Position numbers and translations under genes: made by a program. Positions 54,150 to 62,324 of a stretch of 64,000 nt of DNA are shown one piece after another. This DNA comes from Solibacteraceae bacterium (GTDB taxonomy: Bacteria; Acidobacteriota; Terriglobia; Bryobacterales; Bryobacteraceae), in the NCBI GenBank assembly GCA_021324015.1, contig JAJPJX010000084.1, positions 62,001 to 126,000 on the forward strand, read 5' to 3'. Numbering within the stretch: the first letter of the stretch is position 1; every line of letters begins with the position of its first letter. The notes under the pieces were generated by a model. It did not search any database. It was not told the DNA's origin and saw only the letters and a program-made list of their open reading frames with translations.

Positions 54150-55772
54150 ATGAGCGGCCCCACCCCTATCACGCCCGCGATGGCGAAACAAATCGAGCTC
54201 TGGCCGGTGGAGCGGCTGGTGCCGTATGCAAAGAATGCCCGGACGCACTCCGAGGAGCAGATCGCGCAGATTGCAGCAAGCATCGCCGAGTTTGGCTTCA
54301 ACAACCCCGTGTTGGTGGACACGAGCGCGGGCCTCATCGCCGGGCACGGCCGTGTGCTGGCTGCGCGCAAGCTCGGGCTGGAGCAGATCCCGGTAGTTGT
54401 GCTCGACCACCTCTCCGAGACGCAGAAGCGGGCCTTCCTCATTGCGGACAACCGAATCAGCGAGAGCGCCAGATGGGACGACGAGATCCTGCGCGGTGAG
54501 TTGGCGGAGCTGAAGGATGCCGAATTCGATCTGGCCCTGCTGGGCTTCAGCGATGACGAACTGGAGGCCTTGCTGGCTGAGGCTGCGACCGAGGCCCCGG
54601 TTCCCGGTGAGGAGGAAGCGCCGGAAGAAGACATCGCGGAAGCCCCAGTTGAGCCGGTCACACGTCCAGGCGACGTCTGGCTGATCGGCGACCACCGCCT
54701 GATTTGTGGCGACTGCCGGGATTACGGTGTTGTGGCGCGGCTGTTCGACGGCGCGCGGGCGAACGTGGTGATTACATCGCCGCCATACGCGACGCAGCGC
54801 GAGTACGATCCCGCGAGCGGCTTCAAGCCAGTGCCCCCAGAAGAGTATGCCGTATGGTTTTCTGATGTCGCGGCCAACATCCGGACGATCCTGGCGCCCG
54901 ATGGCTCTTACTTCCTCAACATCAAGGAGCATGCGGCCGACGGTGAGCGCCACCTGTACGTGAAGGATCTCATCATCGCGCACAAGCGGCAGTGGGGATG
55001 GCGATTCGTGGATGAGTTCTGTTGGCGCAAGACCGACAACGGCGTGCCGGGCGGATGGGGGAACAGGTTCAAGAACGCATGGGAACCGGTGTTTCACCTG
55101 TGCATTCAACCCGAGATCAAATTCCGGCCCCAGGCGGTCGGACACGTCTCCGGAGACTGTTTCGATTACTCGCCGGACAATCCAGTATCGAGGTCCGGGA
55201 GCGGCTTGTTGGGGACGGGGCCACGCGGGGCATCGGCCTCTTTGCCCCCGCAGGGATCGCAGGGCTGGGGCCACATGCGCCGCAAGCTCGTGGACGGCAG
55301 GCATGAAGGCATCGCGCGGCCCAGCAACGTGATCGAAGCTAAGACGGAGAGCGGACAGGGAAGCCATTCCGCCCCATTTCCGCGCGCGCTGGTCGAGTTC
55401 TTCGTGAAAGCGTTCTCGGATGCAGGCGACATCGTCTTCGATCCGTTCCTGGGGAGCGGCACGACCATCGCCGCGGCCCACGTGCTTGGGCGTAAGGGAT
55501 ACGGATGCGAAATCTCGCCAGCATACTGCGACGTGATCCTGCGCCGCATCGAGCGCTTGGCAGAAGCGGAGCCAGAACTCGCGGAGACCGGTACCAGGTT
55601 CGGCGAAGTTGCGGAGGGCCGGGGCGTCCCGGCAGTGGGGGATGCAGATCTTCGCCAGCGCGACTCCCGGTCAATCCGCCGCAAGCCGAATGGAATGCCG
55701 TGTTACGGGCCGCAAAACCGCCAGAAGCCGAATGGCGCCCCGGTTTTCGTAAAGAGCGGACGGATTCGATAA
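54150..55772 (+). CDS. ParB-domain DNA methyltransferase (first copy)
   Basis: A 540-residue fusion. Residues 1-130 are a ParB/Sulfiredoxin-type domain (VERLVPYAKNARTHSEEQIAQIAASIAEFGFNNPVLV, AGHGRVLAARKLG). Residues about 165-500 are a DNA methylase with ITSPPYATQREYDP (motif IV) and FDPFLGSGTTIAAAHVLGRKGYGCEI (motif I), in permuted order. Phages carry such proteins as solitary methylases. The first domain and its spacing to the second are repeated in the next gene. Target base not known. Confidence 0.88.
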   Translation: MSGPTPITPAMAKQIELWPVERLVPYAKNARTHSEEQIAQIAASIAEFGFNNPVLVDTSAGLIAGHGRVLAARKLGLEQIPVVVLDHLSETQKRAFLIADNRISESARWDDEILRGELAELKDAEFDLALLGFSDDELEALLAEAATEAPVPGEEEAPEEDIAEAPVEPVTRPGDVWLIGDHRLICGDCRDYGVVARLFDGARANVVITSPPYATQREYDPASGFKPVPPEEYAVWFSDVAANIRTILAPDGSYFLNIKEHAADGERHLYVKDLIIAHKRQWGWRFVDEFCWRKTDNGVPGGWGNRFKNAWEPVFHLCIQPEIKFRPQAVGHVSGDCFDYSPDNPVSRSGSGLLGTGPRGASASLPPQGSQGWGHMRRKLVDGRHEGIARPSNVIEAKTESGQGSHSAPFPRALVEFFVKAFSDAGDIVFDPFLGSGTTIAAAHVLGRKGYGCEISPAYCDVILRRIERLAEAEPELAETGTRFGEVAEGRGVPAVGDADLRQRDSRSIRRKPNGMPCYGPQNRQKPNGAPVFVKSGRIR

Positions 55773-55783
55773 CAGCGCACACC

Positions 55784-57061
55784 ATGGGAATCAGCATCAC
55801 CAAACAGCTTCGCGATCTGCTGGTACAGATTTGGCCGTTGGACCGGCTCCTGCCGTACATCCGGAACGCGCGCACCCATAGCGAAGAACAGATCGCGCAA
55901 GTCGCAGCCAGCATCCAGGAATTCGGGTGGACGAATCCGATCCTGGTCGGCGCCGATGGTGTTGTCATAGCCGGCCATGCGCGCCTCGCAGCCGCCCGGA
56001 AGTTGGGCATGACCGAGGTCCCGGTGATTGTGCTGGACCACCTGACGCCCACGCAGCGGCGCGCCCTCGTTCTGGCCGACAACAAGCTAGCGCTCAATGC
56101 CGGGTGGGATGAGGAGATGCTTCGAGTCGAACTGGAGGCGCTGAAAGAAGACGACTTCAAGCTCGACGTGGTGGGCTTTTCCGATGCAGAGATCGAGGCG
56201 CTACTCCAGGAGCCCGAGACGGTCGCGGAAGGGCTGACCGATGAAGATGCCGTTCCGGAGACGCCAGAGACCGCCGTGACGGTTCCCGGCGATATCTGGC
56301 TCCTGGGTGCCCACCGACTGCTTTGCGGGGATTCCACGCAGATGGAAGCGGTGGAGAAGATTCTGACTGGTGGCTTGGCGGACATGGCCTTTTTCGATCC
56401 GCCCTATAACGTGAATTACGGCGCGACCATGAAGGACAAGCTCCGCGGCAAGAAGCGGGCGATCAAGAACGACAACCTGGGTGAGGACTTCGGGCAGTTT
56501 CTGAAGGACGCGTGCACCAACGCCCTGGCAGTAACAAAGGGCGCGATTTACATTTGCATGTCGTCATCGGAGCTGCACACGCTGCATCGAGCCTTCACCG
56601 AGGCCGGCGGCCACTGGTCCACGTTCATCATCTGGGCGAAAAACACGTTCACCATGGGCCGCTCCGATTACCAGCGTCAGTACGAGCCGATTCTCTATGG
56701 CTGGAAGGAAGGCACGGATCATTTCTGGTGCGGCGCGCGCGATCAGGGCGACGTGTGGTTTGTCAAGAAGCCAGTCGCCAACGATCTCCATCCGACGATG
56801 AAGCCGGTGGAGCTGGTAGAGCGGGCGCTGCGAAATTCCAGTAAGAGCCGGGATACTGTGCTCGATTCCTTCGGCGGATCTGGATCGACGCTAATCGCCT
56901 GCGAGCGCACTGGGCGCCAGGCGCGGTTGATCGAGTTGGAGCCGAAGTACTGCGATGTAATAGTCCGGCGCTGGCAGGACCACACCGGTCAGGAGGCCAC
57001 GCTTGACGGTGATGGAAGGACGTTCCGCGACGTCGCCGCAGAGCGCCAGCCGGCAGCGTGA
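55784..57061 (+). CDS. ParB-domain DNA methyltransferase (second copy)
   Basis: A 425-residue paralogue of the preceding gene. The ParB domain (LDRLLPYIRNARTHSEEQIAQVAASIQEFGWTNPILV) is closely similar, but the methylase half differs: AFFDPPYNVNYGATMKDKLRG (motif IV) and LDSFGGSGSTLIACERTGRQARLIEL (motif I). DPPY rather than SPPY suggests a different target type. ATG at 55784; an open upstream frame overlaps the end of the first copy. Together they may modify phage DNA against host restriction. Confidence 0.9.
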   Translation: MGISITKQLRDLLVQIWPLDRLLPYIRNARTHSEEQIAQVAASIQEFGWTNPILVGADGVVIAGHARLAAARKLGMTEVPVIVLDHLTPTQRRALVLADNKLALNAGWDEEMLRVELEALKEDDFKLDVVGFSDAEIEALLQEPETVAEGLTDEDAVPETPETAVTVPGDIWLLGAHRLLCGDSTQMEAVEKILTGGLADMAFFDPPYNVNYGATMKDKLRGKKRAIKNDNLGEDFGQFLKDACTNALAVTKGAIYICMSSSELHTLHRAFTEAGGHWSTFIIWAKNTFTMGRSDYQRQYEPILYGWKEGTDHFWCGARDQGDVWFVKKPVANDLHPTMKPVELVERALRNSSKSRDTVLDSFGGSGSTLIACERTGRQARLIELEPKYCDVIVRRWQDHTGQEATLDGDGRTFRDVAAERQPAA

Positions 57062-57062
57062 A

Positions 57063-57245
57063 ATGGACCGCTGCCGCACGGAGATTGCCGTGGCCCAGCG
57101 CTCGCTGCGGGCCGGGCATCCGGATGTGGAGGGCCTTTGCCTGATGCTGTCGGATTGGTCTGCGGAATTGCGGCTCCTGGAGGCCGAAGAAAAGCGACGC
57201 CGCCAATCCGAAGACTGGCGGCGCGCGATCTGTGAGGCGGGTTAG
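57063..57245 (+). CDS. Small hypothetical protein
   Basis: A 60-residue charged helical protein (MDRCRTEIAVAQRSLRAGHPDVEGLCLMLSDWSAEL, then KRRRQSEDWRRA). It begins one base after the methyltransferase stop and ends by overlapping the convergent DUF3489 gene by four bases. No function assigned. Confidence 0.6.
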   Translation: MDRCRTEIAVAQRSLRAGHPDVEGLCLMLSDWSAELRLLEAEEKRRRQSEDWRRAICEAG

Positions 57246-57838
57246 CCGACGATCTTGTACCGGCGAACGCCTTCGTCGTCTTTGGTGCTATCGACCTTTA
57301 GGCCAAGCTTCTTTGTGATTGCTCCGCTGATGAACCCTCTGATGCTGTGGTTTTGCCAGTCGGTCGCCTTGCCGATCTCTGCTAGCGTCGCTCCGTTCCT
57401 GCGGCGCAACATTTCCAGCACGATCGCCTTCTTGGTGCCTTCGCGTGCCTCGGGCGCACCCTCCGTAGTCCTGGCGGCCTTGGACGCCTTGGCCTTCTTC
57501 GGCGCACCCTTGGCCGCCTTGGGCGCGGCGGCGGCCGTTTCCTGGGCGGTGGTGGCCGCCTCGGGTTCGCCGCCGTCCAGCTTCTGGATGGCGGCCCAGA
57601 TACGCTTGACCGCCGTCTTGCGGTCCGTGAATTTCTTGACCGCCTTCAGGTCGGCAAACGGACCGGCGACTCCGGCGAAGCCGTTCCAGATCTGGACCAG
57701 CCGTTCGGTGGGCCAGTTAGCGGCGAGTTTGGCCAGCTCTTTTTCGCTGGCGAATTGTTCCTGGCCTTCTGGGATCTGCTCGGCGGCAGGGAAGGCCGTT
57801 ACGGCGTTATCAGCATCAACTGCAAAAAGTCGTGGCAT
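57242..57838 (-). CDS. DUF3489 domain protein
   Basis: A 198-residue protein. The N-terminal half (FASEKELAKLAANWPTERLVQIWNGFAGVAG, KFTDRKTAVKRIWAAIQKLD) is helical. An Ala/Lys-rich linker follows, and the C-terminal DUF3489 winged-helix reads KKAIVLEMLRRRNGATLAEIGKATDWQNHSIRGFISGAITKKLGL. Phages and integrative elements often carry it; it probably binds DNA. The ATG at 57838 was chosen because the frame upstream overlaps another gene. Confidence 0.85.
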   Translation of the reverse strand: MPRLFAVDADNAVTAFPAAEQIPEGQEQFASEKELAKLAANWPTERLVQIWNGFAGVAGPFADLKAVKKFTDRKTAVKRIWAAIQKLDGGEPEAATTAQETAAAAPKAAKGAPKKAKASKAARTTEGAPEAREGTKKAIVLEMLRRRNGATLAEIGKATDWQNHSIRGFISGAITKKLGLKVDSTKDDEGVRRYKIVG

Positions 57839-57857
57839 TCGGTTTTCCTTTCTGTTG

Positions 57858-58094
57858 TTAATCGCTCTCTCCGGGTTGGCATTTGGGCGAGCCGTCGGCG
57901 AGGCGTCCGTAAGGAGCATCGTTTGCCGGGCGGCGCAGGCGGGCCGCCGACCGGATGCGAATCTCGCGTCCGGTTGCCAGATTCCTTCCGACCCAGCCGC
58001 CATAGGGCGACTCGCCCGTGATGCGGACCTTGGCCAGCGCGCCGCTGACCTTGGCGATGTAAGTGTTTCCGACTTCGATTTCGCATCGCTTCAT
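57858..58094 (-). CDS. Small hypothetical protein
   Basis: A 78-residue protein (start MKRCEIEVGNTYIAKVSGALAKVRITGESPYGGWVGRNLATGREIRIRSAARLRR), with the strand-rich pattern of a KOW/SH3-like or DNA-binding barrel. It lies 19 bases upstream of the DUF3489 gene on the same strand. No family recognised. Probably co-expressed with it. Confidence 0.65.
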   Translation of the reverse strand: MKRCEIEVGNTYIAKVSGALAKVRITGESPYGGWVGRNLATGREIRIRSAARLRRPANDAPYGRLADGSPKCQPGESD

Positions 58095-58166
58095 CGCGTG
58101 GTAATGCCTCCTTCATGTCCGCGAGCCCGCCAGATCCGGGCGGGCGCGGGCGGGGCGGCGGTTCGG

Positions 58167-58463
58167 TTACGGCATGATCCGGCGCGCCACGCGGTAATCG
58201 CCGTCCAGGCCTTGCGCCCAGACCACGTAAGCCTCCGGGCAGGCCGGCGTTTTGCCGGCTTCGAGGTCGCGCATGCGACCGCGCATGTCGCTCTCGGCGA
58301 TCTCGCGCACCTCGTTGATGCTCACCACCACGCCGATCGGCTGGTAGGCGTTCTCGGCGAACTCCGCGACCAGGATCGCCAGTCCCAGCTCCGTGTCGTC
58401 CTTGATCTCGATCGCGAACCCCGGCGTCGGGTTCGTCGCGCTGTGATTCTTGGTCCGTGCCAT
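58167..58463 (-). CDS. Hypothetical phage protein
   Basis: A 98-residue acidic protein (ATG at 58463 behind AAGGAG). Helical centre TELGLAILVAEFAENAYQPIGVVVSINEVREIAESDMRGRMRDLEAG. No family recognised. It is the first gene of the reverse block and lies divergent to the terminase genes, so 58464-58579 should hold promoters for both directions; I could not pick clear hexamers there. Confidence 0.65.
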   Translation of the reverse strand: MARTKNHSATNPTPGFAIEIKDDTELGLAILVAEFAENAYQPIGVVVSINEVREIAESDMRGRMRDLEAGKTPACPEAYVVWAQGLDGDYRVARRIMP

Positions 58464-58579
58464 CTGCTTCGCTCCTTGCATGAACATGAATTGCTCGGTT
58501 CGGCCGCGCGATCAAGAGAATTCTGCCTCCCTCTCAACGATTCAGGCGATAGAACGGCGATGGCCGAACGGGAGGCGAA

Positions 58580-59134
58580 ATGACGGGCGTTTCTCTTCGC
58601 GCTTACGCCCGAATGCGTGGGTGCAGTCTCCCTGCCGTGCAGAAGGCGATTAAGAGCAAGCGAATCTCGCTGCTCCCGGGCGGGACCATCGATCCCGAAC
58701 GCGCCAACCAGGAGTGGGAAAGGAACACGTTAGCGGGAGGCGCGCCAAGACGGACGCAGGCCGCTCCACGTGGCGCTGGCGCGAAGGGTACTGCGTCCGC
58801 TCCGCCGCAGGGCATGCCCCAACCGGCGAGCGCAATGAGCGATCCAGTCGGGCAGTATCTCCGCTCGCGTGCGGTGAACGAAACGTTCAAAGCCAAGATC
58901 TCGCAACTGGAGTACGAAGAACGTTCCCGCAAGCTGATTCCGGCGGCGCGTGCTTCCGAATATGCCGCGATGTTCTCCGCAATCGTGAAGGACGCGCTCA
59001 TGTCCATGCCCGATCGCCTGGCGCCGATGCTGGCGGCCGTGGATGACGAGAAGGCGACTCATCGCATGCTGCTTGCCGAGGTCACGGCGGTGCTGAAAAA
59101 GGTGAATAAGGCAGTTGCGGATTCGGGTCTGTGA
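58580..59134 (+). CDS. Phage terminase small subunit-like protein
   Basis: A 184-residue protein. The N-terminal 50 residues resemble a Nu1-type DNA-recognition HTH (SLRAYARMRGCSLPAVQKAIKSKRISLLPGG). A Gly/Ala-rich linker follows, then a helical segment (YLRSRAVNETFKAKISQLEYEERSRKLIPAARASEYAAMF) as in small terminase subunits. GGGAGG precedes the ATG. The four-base overlap with the large subunit and its position fit the role of DNA recognition in packaging. Confidence 0.85.
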   Translation: MTGVSLRAYARMRGCSLPAVQKAIKSKRISLLPGGTIDPERANQEWERNTLAGGAPRRTQAAPRGAGAKGTASAPPQGMPQPASAMSDPVGQYLRSRAVNETFKAKISQLEYEERSRKLIPAARASEYAAMFSAIVKDALMSMPDRLAPMLAAVDDEKATHRMLLAEVTAVLKKVNKAVADSGL

Positions 59135-61026
59135 TGCAACCGTTCTCGATGTCTGAAATCGGCGCCGCGGCGGTGCTGCCGCCCCGCGAGATCACCGTCT
59201 CGCAGTGGGCGGATGAGAATCGTGTGCTTACCGGCGGCGCAGCTGCGGAACGGGGCCAATGGTATACGCGGCCGTATCAGCGTGAGCCGATGGACGTCCT
59301 CAGCCCGTTGCATCCCTGCCGACAAGTGGTGCTGTGGTCGGCAGCCCAATTGATGAAGACCGAGGTGTTGCTGAATTTCCTCGGCTTCATCGCGGACGTC
59401 GATCCGGGTCCAGTGCTGCTTGTAGAGCCGCGTACGGAGGATGCGAAGGCGCTGTCGAAGGACCGCGTGGCGCCTATGTTCCGCGCCACACCCGCGCTGC
59501 GCGGGAAAATAGCACCGGTCAAATCGCGCGATTCCAATAACACCACGCTGCACAAGGTGCTGGCCAACGGCGCGGGGCACATTACGTTCACGGGCGCGAT
59601 CTCGCCCTCCGGCCTGGCGATGCGGCCGATCCGTTATGCGCTGCTCGACGAGGTGGATCGGTATCCGGCCAGCGCCGGCACAGAAGGCGACCCGGTGTCG
59701 CTCGCTATCCAGCGTACGGCTGAATTTGCCCACAACAAAAAGATCGTCATGGCGTCCACGCCGACGACGAAGGGTCTCAGCCGGATCGAGCTCGCCTGGC
59801 GCGAGTCGGACCAGCGTGATTACTTCGTGCCATGCCCCAAGTGTGGCGAATACCAGGCGCTCACCCTCGGCGACGGAACCGGGCCGGGGCTGGTATGGCC
59901 GGAAGGAAAGCCCGAGGAGGCGATGTACCGGTGCGCCGGCTGCCAGCAGTTGATTCCTCACCACCAGAAGGCCTGGATGGTGGAACGCGGGGAATATCGA
60001 GCGGCCAATCCCTCGTCGGCGATACCGGGCTTTCGGGTGTCGCAGTTGATTTCGCCCAAGAAGTCATGGGGCGAGATCGCCGTCGAGTTTCTGGCGGCGA
60101 AAAAGTCGCCGGAGACACTGAAGGCCTTCCTGAACACCGTCCTCGCAACGCTGTGGGAGGACACCCACGAGGTTCCCACGGATGCTCATGCGCTGTTGAA
60201 TCGCTGCGAACCATTTGAGGCCGAGGTGCCTGAAGGCGTGGCGCTCATCACGGCTGGCGTGGACGTGCAGGCCGATCGCTTGGAGATGGAGATTGTCGGC
60301 TGGGGCCGGGATGAGGAATCCTGGTCGATCGGCTACCACGTAATTCCCGGCGATGTGACGCGCAACGAGGTGTGGGATCACCTCGAAGGTCTGCTGAACG
60401 CCCAATACCTGCACGCCTCAGGCTTGCCGGTGCGCATTGTGGCAACGTGCATCGACTGCGGCTTCAAAGACGCGACGGTGCTGCGGTTCACCCGCGACCG
60501 GTACAACCGACGCGTGTATGCCACGAAAGGTCGGGCGGGCGAATCGCCGATCTGGCCGCGCAAACCCAGCCGGAAAAACCAGACGCCGTTCTTCATGATC
60601 GGCGTTGACGCCGCGAAGGCGGCGCTGTACGACCGGCTGAAGGCCGTAAAGCCCGGGCCGGGATACTGCCATTTCCCGATCGGCCGCGACCTGGAGTACT
60701 TCGAGCAGCTCACCGCCGAGAAGAAGTTCACGCGCTACCACAACGGCTTTCCCAAGCCGGAATGGCGTAAGCCAGCGAACGCACGAAACGAAGCTCTGGA
60801 TGCTCGGAACTACGCCTACGCAGCGCTGCATGCGCTTTACGCCAGCGGATTGAAGCTGGCGGTCCATTGCGACCGCTTCAGGCAGATGGTTGAGGCACGA
60901 CGCACACACAGTCAGACGGTAGCTCCGGAAGCGGCGCAGCAACCGGCCAATCCTGCACCGCAATTTCCACACAGGGAGCGTCGCGAGCCTTGGGTGCCGC
61001 GGCGGAACTGGTTCGGGAGGGATTGA
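59131..61026 (+). CDS. Phage terminase large subunit (GpA family)
   Basis: A 631-residue packaging motor. WSAAQLMKTEVLLNFLGF near residue 70 is the degenerate Walker A of GpA proteins, ALLDEVDRYP is Walker B, and KIVMASTPTTKGLSRI is the coupling motif. The C-terminal nuclease domain contains VALITAGVDVQADRLEMEIVGWG and later acidic residues. A zinc-like pair CPKCGEYQ...CAGCQQL lies in between. It should cut and package concatemeric DNA. Confidence 0.95.
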   Translation: MMQPFSMSEIGAAAVLPPREITVSQWADENRVLTGGAAAERGQWYTRPYQREPMDVLSPLHPCRQVVLWSAAQLMKTEVLLNFLGFIADVDPGPVLLVEPRTEDAKALSKDRVAPMFRATPALRGKIAPVKSRDSNNTTLHKVLANGAGHITFTGAISPSGLAMRPIRYALLDEVDRYPASAGTEGDPVSLAIQRTAEFAHNKKIVMASTPTTKGLSRIELAWRESDQRDYFVPCPKCGEYQALTLGDGTGPGLVWPEGKPEEAMYRCAGCQQLIPHHQKAWMVERGEYRAANPSSAIPGFRVSQLISPKKSWGEIAVEFLAAKKSPETLKAFLNTVLATLWEDTHEVPTDAHALLNRCEPFEAEVPEGVALITAGVDVQADRLEMEIVGWGRDEESWSIGYHVIPGDVTRNEVWDHLEGLLNAQYLHASGLPVRIVATCIDCGFKDATVLRFTRDRYNRRVYATKGRAGESPIWPRKPSRKNQTPFFMIGVDAAKAALYDRLKAVKPGPGYCHFPIGRDLEYFEQLTAEKKFTRYHNGFPKPEWRKPANARNEALDARNYAYAALHALYASGLKLAVHCDRFRQMVEARRTHSQTVAPEAAQQPANPAPQFPHRERREPWVPRRNWFGRD

Positions 61027-61027
61027 G

Positions 61028-61291
61028 ATGGCGCGAACGGTTGAACAAATCCAGGCCGACATCGACACGTTGCATGCCGCCTTGGGGCATTCGGAGAAGG
61101 TGATCGTTTTCCCAGATGGACGGCGGATCGAGTACCTGAATACGGACGACAAGCTCAAGGCGATAGCAGCGCTCGAGGAAGAGAAGCGAAACGCCAGTGG
61201 CGGGTCCGGCGGCCGCGTCCGCTTCGCGCAGCACAAGCGTGGCGATGGGCCCACGGGACCGACACTTTACGACAGGCCGGGATTGTGGTGA
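61028..61291 (+). CDS. gpW-like head-tail joining protein
   Basis: An 87-residue protein (ARTVEQIQADIDTLHAALGHSEKVIVFPDGRRIEYLN) with the GpW-like head-completion signature, starting one base after the terminase stop. The Gly-rich C-terminus (NASGGSGGRV) is typical. GpW sits at the head-tail junction and is needed for tail attachment. The placement between terminase and portal follows lambda. Confidence 0.82.
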   Translation: MARTVEQIQADIDTLHAALGHSEKVIVFPDGRRIEYLNTDDKLKAIAALEEEKRNASGGSGGRVRFAQHKRGDGPTGPTLYDRPGLW

Positions 61292-61587
61292 TCCGCATGG
61301 CGAATTGCGAGCATTGCGAAAATCTGGCGATCGAGATTCGAGAGACGCGGTCCATTGTGGAGCGCCTGGTTGCCGAGACTGCCGCGACGCGGACCGTCGT
61401 TGAAGGCATGCAGAAGACGCTACTCGGGAACGGGCAACCAGGCCGGTGTGCGGAGCACGGCATTCGAATCGCCCGCTTGGAGCGGTGGCGCTCCTGGATC
61501 GCTGGGGCCCTCGCCGTTCTCGGCGTGCTGTGGATGGCCGCCGTTACGATCGCGGCTGCCGTCGCAGTGGAGCGCTTCAAGCGATGA
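61285..61587 (+). CDS. Small membrane protein, function unknown
   Basis: A 100-residue protein with CEHCENL at the N-terminus, a coiled region, and a C-terminal membrane helix (WIAGALAVLGVLWMAAVTIAAAV). The layout resembles small phage membrane proteins such as holin or haemolysin-XhlA types, but no signature allows a call. Start GTG at 61285; ATG at 61297 also possible. It overlaps the gpW stop. Confidence 0.6.
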   Translation: MVIRMANCEHCENLAIEIRETRSIVERLVAETAATRTVVEGMQKTLLGNGQPGRCAEHGIRIARLERWRSWIAGALAVLGVLWMAAVTIAAAVAVERFKR

Positions 61588-61784
61588 GCATCAGGGATGT
61601 GATCGACGCTCTCGAGCGCGCGCCGCGGCAGGGTGCTGCTGCGGACAACCCAGAGGGAGCGCGTTACGTGGCCATCAGCGAAAACGCGCTGAATCAGCTC
61701 ATCCGGGAATTGCGGTTAGCATGCGCCGAGCGGCCGGACCCAGAATTCTTTGCTTCAAAAACACGAAAGGACAAAAGCCAATGA
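61584..61784 (+). CDS. Small hypothetical protein
   Basis: A 66-residue protein (MSIRDVIDALERAPRQG, SENALNQLIRELRLACAERPD) with overlapping start and stop codons on both sides (ATGA). Helical, no recognised family. Its coupling with neighbours supports a true gene. Confidence 0.6.
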   Translation: MSIRDVIDALERAPRQGAAADNPEGARYVAISENALNQLIRELRLACAERPDPEFFASKTRKDKSQ

Positions 61785-62137
61785 TTACTCTGCAGAGAAT
61801 TGAGCACGCGGTTGCCAGCGTCGCTCACGACATCGTCAAAATCGCGCGGGCCGTCGTGCCCGTGCTTCAGAAAGTGCAGGGCCAGGAGGCGACCGTCGAA
61901 GCGCTGACTTCCCTCGTCGACCCCAACGCTGTGAACATCGAGCGCGCGGCCTTCGCCGTGCTGGGCAAGGTCTGCGTGGCGATCACGGATGCGGGCAACG
62001 CGGTTGCGGCCAACGGCCTCAACCTTCAACTGGACGCTCAGGAGATCGCGGACCTGAAGGCTGTCGCCGCCTATCTCCAGGGCGCCACCAAAAGCGCGGT
62101 TATTGCTGCGTCCACCCTGGTGCCCGCGAAGGCGTAG
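61781..62137 (+). CDS. Hypothetical phage protein
   Basis: A 118-residue Ala- and Val-rich helical protein (RIEHAVASVAHDIVKIARAVVPVLQKVQ, LNLQLDAQEIADLKAVAAYLQGATKSAV). It starts in an ATGA overlap. No family recognised. Some similarity in layout to small phage structural or membrane-associated accessory proteins, but no helix is hydrophobic enough to call a membrane span with confidence. Confidence 0.6.
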   Translation: MITLQRIEHAVASVAHDIVKIARAVVPVLQKVQGQEATVEALTSLVDPNAVNIERAAFAVLGKVCVAITDAGNAVAANGLNLQLDAQEIADLKAVAAYLQGATKSAVIAASTLVPAKA

Positions 62138-62141
62138 CCGC

Positions 62142-62324
62142 ATGCAGCGGGTTGTCGAACTGGTAGAGCGCGAGGCAGGCCACGTGTTGGTCAGCCTCGT
62201 GCTCATCATCCTGGGCGCACTTCTCTGGCTGCTGAAGGTGCCCAAGGGCGAGGATCTCATCCCGTTCGCCTTGGGTGTGCTCGGCCGAAGCATGGTCGGA
62301 AAGTCGAATGAATCTTCTCGATAA
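62142..62324 (+). CDS. Small single-helix membrane protein
   Basis: A 60-residue protein with one membrane helix (HVLVSLVLIILGALLWLL) after a short polar N-terminus. The ATG at 62142 was chosen over upstream starts because the helix is close behind it. Placement among late genes permits a holin-like role, but none is proven. It overlaps the portal start. Confidence 0.55.
   Translation: MQRVVELVEREAGHVLVSLVLIILGALLWLLKVPKGEDLIPFALGVLGRSMVGKSNESSR

Noticed and set aside
62142-62324. Holin call for the single-helix protein
   Set aside because: A single membrane helix near late genes is insufficient; no endolysin gene is visible in the window.
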